Shown piece after piece: positions 59,185-64,000 of a stretch of 64,000 nt of DNA (position 1 is the stretch's first letter; each line of letters opens with the position of its first letter). Source of the DNA: Mycobacterium marinum (GTDB lineage Bacteria > Actinomycetota > Actinomycetes > Mycobacteriales > Mycobacteriaceae). A program made the position numbers and the translations under genes. The notes beneath the pieces are model-generated. The model did not search any database. It saw only the letters and a program-made list of their open reading frames with translations, and was not told the DNA's origin. Location of the stretch: NCBI RefSeq assembly GCF_003391395.1, contig NZ_CP024190.1, positions 868,001-932,000 on the forward strand, given 5' to 3'.

Positions 59185-60318
59185 GTGAATTCGTCGAACG
59201 GTCAAGGGGGCGGCGCCGGAGGAATCGGTGGCGGCGGTGACAGCGTCCACCATCCCAAGGTGGTGCTGGTTACCGGCGCCTGCCGATTTCTCGGCGGCTA
59301 CTTGACCGCGCGACTCGCGCAAAACCCGTTGATCAGTTCGGTCATCGCGGTGGATGCGATCGCGCCGAGCAAGGACATGCTGCGGCGCATGGGCCGAGCG
59401 GAGTTTGTGCGTGCCGACATCCGTAATCCCTTCATCGCGAAGGTGATTCGCAACGGCGATGTCGACACGGTGGTGCACGCTGCGGCGGCGTCCTACGCTC
59501 CGCGCTCCGGTGGTAGCGCGGCGTTGAAGGAACTCAACGTGATGGGCGCCATGCAGCTGTTCGCGGCGTGTCAGAAGGCACCGTCGGTGCGTCGGGTTGT
59601 GCTCAAGTCGACTTCCGAGGTGTACGGGTCCAGCCCGCACGATCCGGTGGTATTCACCGAGGACAGCAGTAGCCGTCGTCCATTTCGCGAGGGCTTTGCC
59701 AAGGACAGCCTCGACATCGAGGGTTATGCGCGCGGCCTGGGCCGGCGTCGCCCCGACATCGGAGTGACGATCCTGCGGTTGGCCAACATGATCGGCCCGG
59801 CGATGGACACCACGCTGTCGCGGTATCTGGCCGGGCCAGGGGTGCCCACCATGTTTGGCCGCGACGCGAGGTTGCAGCTGCTGCATGAGCAGGACGCCTT
59901 GGGCGCGTTGGAACGCGCGGCTCTGGCGGGCAAGGGCGGGACCTACAACATCGGTGCCGACGGCATCATCATGCTGTCCCAGGCTATCCGTCGGGCCGGC
60001 CGAATCCCGCTGCCGGTTCCGGGCTTTGGGGTGTGGGCTCTCGATTCGCTGCGACGAGCTAATCGTTACACCGAAATCAACCGCGAGCAGTTCGCGTACT
60101 TGAGTTATGGCCGCGTGATGGACACCACCAGGATGCGTTCCGAACTCGGCTACCAGCCCAAGTGGTCGACGGCGGAGGCCTTTGACGACTACGTTCGCGG
60201 CCGCGGCTTGACTCCCATAATCGACCCGCATCGGGTACGCTCCTGGGAGGGTCGCGCCATAGCGGTAGCGCAGCGCTGGGGTAGCCGAAATCCAATTCCA
60301 TGGGGTGGGGTCAGGTAG
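59185..60318 (+). CDS. galE2: NAD-dependent epimerase/dehydratase-like protein GalE2
   Basis: Extended SDR protein of 377 residues (Rv0501 homologue). The NAD motif is VTGACRFLGGYL near 29-40 and KSTSEVYGSS marks the serine strand near 142-151. The place of the YxxxK catalytic pair reads GFAKDS, so Tyr and Lys appear to be Phe and Ser; normal epimerase chemistry is therefore doubtful. A Gly-rich N-terminal 20 residues precedes the fold. TAGGCT at 59173-59178 lies six bases before the GTG, giving a leaderless start. It is followed six bases later by the acyltransferase gene, an operon likely to act on envelope lipids. Confidence 0.88.
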   Translation: MNSSNGQGGGAGGIGGGGDSVHHPKVVLVTGACRFLGGYLTARLAQNPLISSVIAVDAIAPSKDMLRRMGRAEFVRADIRNPFIAKVIRNGDVDTVVHAAAASYAPRSGGSAALKELNVMGAMQLFAACQKAPSVRRVVLKSTSEVYGSSPHDPVVFTEDSSSRRPFREGFAKDSLDIEGYARGLGRRRPDIGVTILRLANMIGPAMDTTLSRYLAGPGVPTMFGRDARLQLLHEQDALGALERAALAGKGGTYNIGADGIIMLSQAIRRAGRIPLPVPGFGVWALDSLRRANRYTEINREQFAYLSYGRVMDTTRMRSELGYQPKWSTAEAFDDYVRGRGLTPIIDPHRVRSWEGRAIAVAQRWGSRNPIPWGGVR

Positions 60319-60323
60319 ATATC

Positions 60324-61391
60324 GTGGCGGGTAATACCAGAGCGAATGTCATTCCCCTGCACGCCAATCGGGGTCGTGTGGCGGCGCGTCGTCGCGCCGA
60401 TCAACGGGCAGACGCGTCTCGTCAACATCCCTCATTGCTGTCCGATCCGGGCGGCCGCGCATCGGCCGAGCAGATCGCCGCTGTCGTCCGCGAAATCGAC
60501 GAACACCGGCGTGTCGCGGGTGGGAGTTCGACTGCCGAACCGCCGCTGAACGAGCTTGCGCAGCGCGTCGCCGCGGTCGCGGGTTTTCTCCGTCAGCGCC
60601 TGATCGGTGACTACAGCGTTGATGAATTCGGTTTCGACCCACACTTCAACGACGCGATCGTTCGGCCTTTGCTGAGGTTCTTTTTCAAGTCTTGGTTCCG
60701 GGTTGAAGTCAGCGGTGTGGAGAACATCCCCAGCGAAGGCGCCGCACTGTTGGTGGCCAACCACGCAGGGGTGCTGCCGTTCGACGGGTTGATGCTGTCG
60801 GTGGCGGTGCACGATGAGCATCCGGCGCAGCGGGATCTGCGGTTGCTGGCCGCCGACATGGTGTTCGATCTGCCAGTGGTCGGTGAAGCCGCCCGTAAAG
60901 CGGGGCACACGATGGCCTGCACGACCGACGCGCACCGCCTGCTGGCCTCCGGCGAACTGACTGCCGTTTTTCCCGAGGGTTACAAGGGACTGGGCAAGCA
61001 TTTCTCTGATCGCTACCGGTTGCAGAGGTTCGGCCGCGGCGGCTTCGTATCGGCAGCGTTGCGAACCAAGGCGCCGATTGTTCCGTGTTCGATCATCGGC
61101 TCCGAAGAGATCTACCCGATGCTCACCGACGTCAAGTTGCTGGCGCGGCTGTTCGGCTTGCCGTACTTCCCGGTCACCCCGTTGTTCCCGTTGGCGGGTC
61201 CGGCCGGGCTGGTGCCGCTGCCGTCGAAGTGGCGCATCGCATTCGGCGAACCGATCTACACCGCCGACTACGGGTCCGGTGACGCCGAGGATCCGATGGT
61301 CACCTTCGAGTTGACCGACCAGGTCCGTGAGACGATCCAGCAAACGTTGTACCGGTTGCTGGCCGGGCGGCGCAACGTCTTCTTCGGCTGA
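60324..61391 (+). CDS. Phospholipid/glycerol acyltransferase family protein (Rv0502 type)
   Basis: Acyltransferase (LPLAT) of 355 residues. The acyl-transfer motif VANHAGVLPFDG at 145-156 and FPEGYKGLGK near 217-226 are characteristic of the MGAT-like branch. The first 80 residues are charged and probably form a helical lead. GTG at 60324 starts MVAGNTRANVIPLHANR, keeping the order seen in M. tuberculosis; an ATG at 60300 overlaps galE2. It probably acylates a lipid in the inner membrane, exact substrate unknown. Confidence 0.88.
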   Translation: MAGNTRANVIPLHANRGRVAARRRADQRADASRQHPSLLSDPGGRASAEQIAAVVREIDEHRRVAGGSSTAEPPLNELAQRVAAVAGFLRQRLIGDYSVDEFGFDPHFNDAIVRPLLRFFFKSWFRVEVSGVENIPSEGAALLVANHAGVLPFDGLMLSVAVHDEHPAQRDLRLLAADMVFDLPVVGEAARKAGHTMACTTDAHRLLASGELTAVFPEGYKGLGKHFSDRYRLQRFGRGGFVSAALRTKAPIVPCSIIGSEEIYPMLTDVKLLARLFGLPYFPVTPLFPLAGPAGLVPLPSKWRIAFGEPIYTADYGSGDAEDPMVTFELTDQVRETIQQTLYRLLAGRRNVFFG

Positions 61392-61444
61392 CCTCGCGCG
61401 GCCACGTCACCGATGCTGCACCGCTACCTTGGTGGGCGGGCCAG

Positions 61445-62356
61445 CTACTTGACCATCGTGAACTGGCAAACGTCGGTGTAGTGGTCGCGGAACAGGTCCG
61501 AGCAGCCCGTCAGGTAGCGCATATAGATGTCGTAGATCTCTTGGCCCTGCAGTTCAATGGCCTTTTCCTGGTTGGCCTGCAGCGCCTGGGCCCAAGAGTT
61601 CAGTGTCGGAACGTAATTCGACCCAATCCGGTGATACCGCTCAACCTTGAAACCCGCCCTCGACGAATACTCATCGATCTGCGGAATCTGGGGTAGCCGC
61701 CCGCCGGGGAAGATCTCGGTCAGGATGAACTTGATGAAGCGCATCAGGCTCATCGGCGCCGTCAAACCAAGTTCCTTGGCTTCCTTGGCGTCGGGCACGA
61801 TGATCGTGTGCAGCAGCATCCTGCCGTCATCGGGCAGCACGTTGTAGCACATCTTGAAGAAGCGGTCATACCGCTCCCAGCTAGCGTCACCGGCGCCGTC
61901 GGCAAAGTGTTCGAAGGCACCCAGCGACACGATGCGGTCGACCGGTTCGTCGAATTGTTCCCAGCCCTGCAGCCGCACCTCTTTGCGCCGAGGGCTGTCC
62001 ATGTCAGCGAACTTGCGCTCGTCGTGGGCAAGTTGATTCTCACTGAGCGTCAAGCCGATGACGTTGACGTCGTACTCCTCGATCGCGTGGCGCATGGTCG
62101 AGCCCCAGCCGCAGCCGATGTCGAGCAGCGTCATGCCGGGCTCGAGGTTGAGCTTGTCCAGTGAAAGTTTGCGCTTGGCGTACTGAGCCTGTTCCAGCGT
62201 CATGTCGGGACGCTCGAAGTAGGCACAGCTGTAGGTCATCGATGAATCGAGGAAAAGCTTGAAGAACTCGTTTGAGCGGTCGTAGTGCGATTGGACCGCC
62301 TCGACGGGTGGCGAGAGCTGGTCCGGAAGAGAAGGTTGGTCGCCCCTTTTCCCCAT
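61445..62356 (-). CDS. cmaA2: Cyclopropane mycolic acid synthase CmaA2
   Basis: SAM-dependent mycolate methyltransferase of 303 residues (Rv0503c homologue), which in M. tuberculosis forms trans-cyclopropane rings on oxygenated mycolates. Cys44 in TYSCAYFERPD, SAM motif LLDIGCGWGS at 78-87, and GAFEHFADGAGDASWERYD with the insert after AFEHF that marks CmaA2. ATG at 62356 was chosen by family alignment; an upstream frame overlaps hadD. It follows hadD by 22 bases on the minus strand. Confidence 0.95.
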   Translation of the reverse strand: MGKRGDQPSLPDQLSPPVEAVQSHYDRSNEFFKLFLDSSMTYSCAYFERPDMTLEQAQYAKRKLSLDKLNLEPGMTLLDIGCGWGSTMRHAIEEYDVNVIGLTLSENQLAHDERKFADMDSPRRKEVRLQGWEQFDEPVDRIVSLGAFEHFADGAGDASWERYDRFFKMCYNVLPDDGRMLLHTIIVPDAKEAKELGLTAPMSLMRFIKFILTEIFPGGRLPQIPQIDEYSSRAGFKVERYHRIGSNYVPTLNSWAQALQANQEKAIELQGQEIYDIYMRYLTGCSDLFRDHYTDVCQFTMVK

Positions 62357-62378
62357 CAACCGGACCCTACTGGCCCTC

Positions 62379-62879
62379 CTAGATGGATGCAATCGCCGCC
62401 ACAGCGGCATCCGCTTCGGCCTCGTGATGGGCCGCTTCGCCCAACATCGTGACCACACTCGTCACCACCGGCTTGCCCTCGTCGTCGGTGACCTCGCTGC
62501 GGATTTCGGCTATCACCGTCCCGTGAGACTCCAGGACAGAGTCGAGATAGGTGTGGAAGTACAGCTTGTCGCCGGTCACGATGGGCCGGTAGAAGCGGAA
62601 CTTCTGGTCCCGATGGAAGACCCGGGCGATGTTGATCGGAATATCGAATTTATTGAAGATCTCCAGCTGCACCCGACGCCCTGCAATTGCCAGGAAGGTC
62701 AACGGGGCGACCAGCTCGGGGTAACCCAACTCGGCTGCGGCTGCCTCATCGGAGTGCGATGGGTGCTCGTCTTGGATCGCGGTTGCGAATTCCCGGATCT
62801 TCTCGCGGCCGACCACGAAGTAGTCCGGTGCCTGGTAGTGCTTGCCGATGAGTCCTGCGGCTTCTGGGGGGACTGTCAT
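62379..62879 (-). CDS. hadD: HadD-type (3R)-hydroxyacyl-ACP dehydratase subunit (Rv0504c type)
   Basis: Hot-dog protein of 166 residues of the MaoC N-terminal/HadA-like (UPF0336) family. Blocks: GLIGKHYQAPDYFVVGREKIREFATAI near 9-35, LVAPLTFLAIAG near 56-67 and FRFYRPIVTGDKLYFHTYL near 94-112. It lacks the catalytic Asp-His signature of HadB, as expected for the substrate-binding subunit type. HadD was described in M. smegmatis as an FAS-II protein for mycolate synthesis; orthology is from memory. Its position right before cmaA2 fits mycolate work. Confidence 0.88.
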   Translation of the reverse strand: MTVPPEAAGLIGKHYQAPDYFVVGREKIREFATAIQDEHPSHSDEAAAAELGYPELVAPLTFLAIAGRRVQLEIFNKFDIPINIARVFHRDQKFRFYRPIVTGDKLYFHTYLDSVLESHGTVIAEIRSEVTDDEGKPVVTSVVTMLGEAAHHEAEADAAVAAIASI

Positions 62880-62898
62880 GCCCTTTGCTCTCTGCTCG

Positions 62899-62904
62899 AA
62901 TATA
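62899..62904 (-). promoter_or_regulatory. -10 element before hadD
   Basis: TATATT reads on the minus strand in the 44-base gap between serB1 and hadD, about 19 bases before the hadD ATG, so hadD-cmaA2 may have their own promoter besides read-through from serB1. Confidence 0.4.
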
Positions 62905-62923
62905 TGCTCAGCGGCGCAGCCTA

Positions 62924-63835
62924 TCAGCGTGATTGCCGTCGAGACGCCAGAGCTGCCAACGCGCCGCCCGCCGCGCCCAGCGCAAGGGCCGAAGGCACCC
63001 CAATCCGGGCGGCTTTACGAGCGGTGCGGAAGTCCCGGATTTCCCATCCTCGTTCGCGGGCCAAGCTACGTAACCGGGCGTCGGGGTTGATGGCGACTGC
63101 GGTGCCCACCAGCGACAGCATTGGCACGTCGTTGTAGCTATCCGAATATGCGGTGCAGCGTTTGAGGTTCAGACCCTCCCGGATCGCCAGCGAGCGCACC
63201 GCATGAGCCTTGCCGGTGCCGTGCAGGATCTCACCGACCAGCCGTCCGGTGAACACCCCGTCGACGGACTCCGCAACGGTGCCCAGTGCGCCGGTCAGCC
63301 CCAGCCGGCGGGCGATGGTCGCGGCGAGCTCGTAGGGCGTGGCCGTGATCAGCCACACCTGCTGGCCGGCATCAAGATGCATCTGCGCAAGCTCACGGGT
63401 GCCAGGCCAGATCTTGTCCGCGATGATCTCGTCATAGATCTCCTCGCCGAGGTTCAGCAGTTCCTCGACCGAGCGGCCTTCGATGAAGGCGAGTGCTTTG
63501 CGGCGGCCGGCGGCGACGTCTTCGCTGTTTTCGGTGCCGAGCAGCTGGAACTTGGCCTGGGCATAGACGAAGCCCAGCACGTCGCGGTAGGTGAAGTAGT
63601 GTCGGGCGGCCAGGCCCCGGCCGAAGTGCACCGCAGACGAGCCCTGCACCAGGGTGTTGTCCACGTCGAAGAATGCGGCGGCGGTCAGATCGACCGGCGG
63701 CTGCGGGTCAGCGGCCGAGCCTTCGGTGGGGATCGGCATATCCGCTAGCGCTCGGGTGGCGCTGGCATTCTCGGCCAGCGACTCCAGGTCAAAATGACTG
63801 CCGCCGCTCGAGCTGCCCAGGTCAGAGGAAGCCAT
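62924..63835 (-). CDS. serB1: HAD-family phosphatase SerB1
   Basis: HAD superfamily IB hydrolase of 303 residues annotated in M. tuberculosis as SerB1 (Rv0505c, phosphoserine phosphatase-like). The nucleophile motif FFDVDNTL has Asp57 and Asp59; motif II is in LITATPYE and motif IV in AYSDSYNDVPML. The polar N-terminal 48 residues look disordered, and the C-terminus ends in an Ala/Gly/Leu-rich segment (about 277-300), possibly a membrane anchor. The true substrate may not be phosphoserine. GGGAGG lies seven bases before the ATG. It heads the serB1-hadD-cmaA2 group. Confidence 0.9.
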   Translation of the reverse strand: MASSDLGSSSGGSHFDLESLAENASATRALADMPIPTEGSAADPQPPVDLTAAAFFDVDNTLVQGSSAVHFGRGLAARHYFTYRDVLGFVYAQAKFQLLGTENSEDVAAGRRKALAFIEGRSVEELLNLGEEIYDEIIADKIWPGTRELAQMHLDAGQQVWLITATPYELAATIARRLGLTGALGTVAESVDGVFTGRLVGEILHGTGKAHAVRSLAIREGLNLKRCTAYSDSYNDVPMLSLVGTAVAINPDARLRSLARERGWEIRDFRTARKAARIGVPSALALGAAGGALAALASRRQSR

Positions 63836-64000
63836 CAGAAACCTCCCGGAATCGCGGTACCGGCCGATGACTTGCTGCGGCCGATCTCAACCCTATCCGG
63901 CAACGGTTGGCAACCGTCCGAGCTACCTGGGGGACAGCTAACGCTGGCCGGTAAACAGTGCGGCGGATAGCCGAGATTTCGATCTGGCGATGCGCACCGA

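Overview
The window is chromosomal DNA from a slow-growing Mycobacterium related to M. tuberculosis but not identical to it. GC is high, GTG starts and ATGA/GTGA stop-start overlaps are frequent, and PE_PGRS and PPE genes, mycolic acid cyclopropane synthases, mshA, hbhA and senX3-regX3 are all present. Gene order follows the M. tuberculosis stretch I recall as Rv0452 to Rv0505c, with clear differences: an extra mmpS-mmpL pair after the TetR gene, a standalone alpha-oxoamine synthase before lpdC, a PPE gene after the Rv0463 homologue, a very large PE_PGRS gene before the Rv0481c homologue, and no Rv0488-type gene between the Rv0487 homologue and gpm1. This pattern suits a M. kansasii- or M. marinum-type species; species assignment is inference. 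No tRNA, rRNA, insertion sequence, prophage or CRISPR array was seen.

Layout. 0-5.7 kb: TetR regulator, MmpS/MmpL exporter, a Cys-rich small protein and the secreted siderophore-export factor (Rv0455c type). 5.7-12 kb: enoyl-CoA hydratase, prolyl oligopeptidase, aldehyde dehydrogenase with its DUF779 partner, and two small membrane proteins. 12-17 kb: accessory oxoamine synthase and PPE gene flanking lpdC and a small membrane gene. 17-24.6 kb: the fatty acid/glyoxylate block (ramB, thioesterase, icl1, fadB2) followed by the mycolate modifiers umaA and pcaA. 24.8-31.9 kb: MadR-type TetR, a DUF445 membrane protein, an XRE regulator, hbhA, small envelope proteins, deoC, a DUF2993 protein and a nitrilase. 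32-38.1 kb: one PE_PGRS gene of about 2047 codons.

38.5-48.7 kb: cell wall and redox genes (Rv0481c type, murB, L,D-transpeptidase lprQ, SDR, ROK regulator, mycothiol glycosyltransferase mshA, YbjN-type protein, gpm1), then senX3-regX3, whose junction holds three 53-bp repeats that chain start and stop codons. 48.7-64 kb: GMC oxidoreductase operon, divergent FadR-type regulator, Cys-rich protein, ppx1, Rv0497-0499 types, proC, a BldC-like HTH protein, the 33-residue ribosomal protein bS22, galE2, an acyltransferase, and on the minus strand serB1, hadD and cmaA2.

The themes are envelope lipid biosynthesis and its control (pcaA, umaA, cmaA2, hadD, MadR), carbon flux on fatty acids (icl1, ramB, fadB2, lpdC), export (MmpS/MmpL with the Rv0455c type) and redox/cell wall maintenance. 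Many genes start right at a TANNNT -10 element spaced 6-8 bases before ATG/GTG, so leaderless transcripts appear common here. The most unusual items are the accessory oxoamine synthase, the PPE protein with a 100-residue membrane core, the phased repeats before icl1, the macro-repeats inside the PE_PGRS gene, and the micro-ORF chain between senX3 and regX3. I found no multi-gene system that I could call both complete and new.
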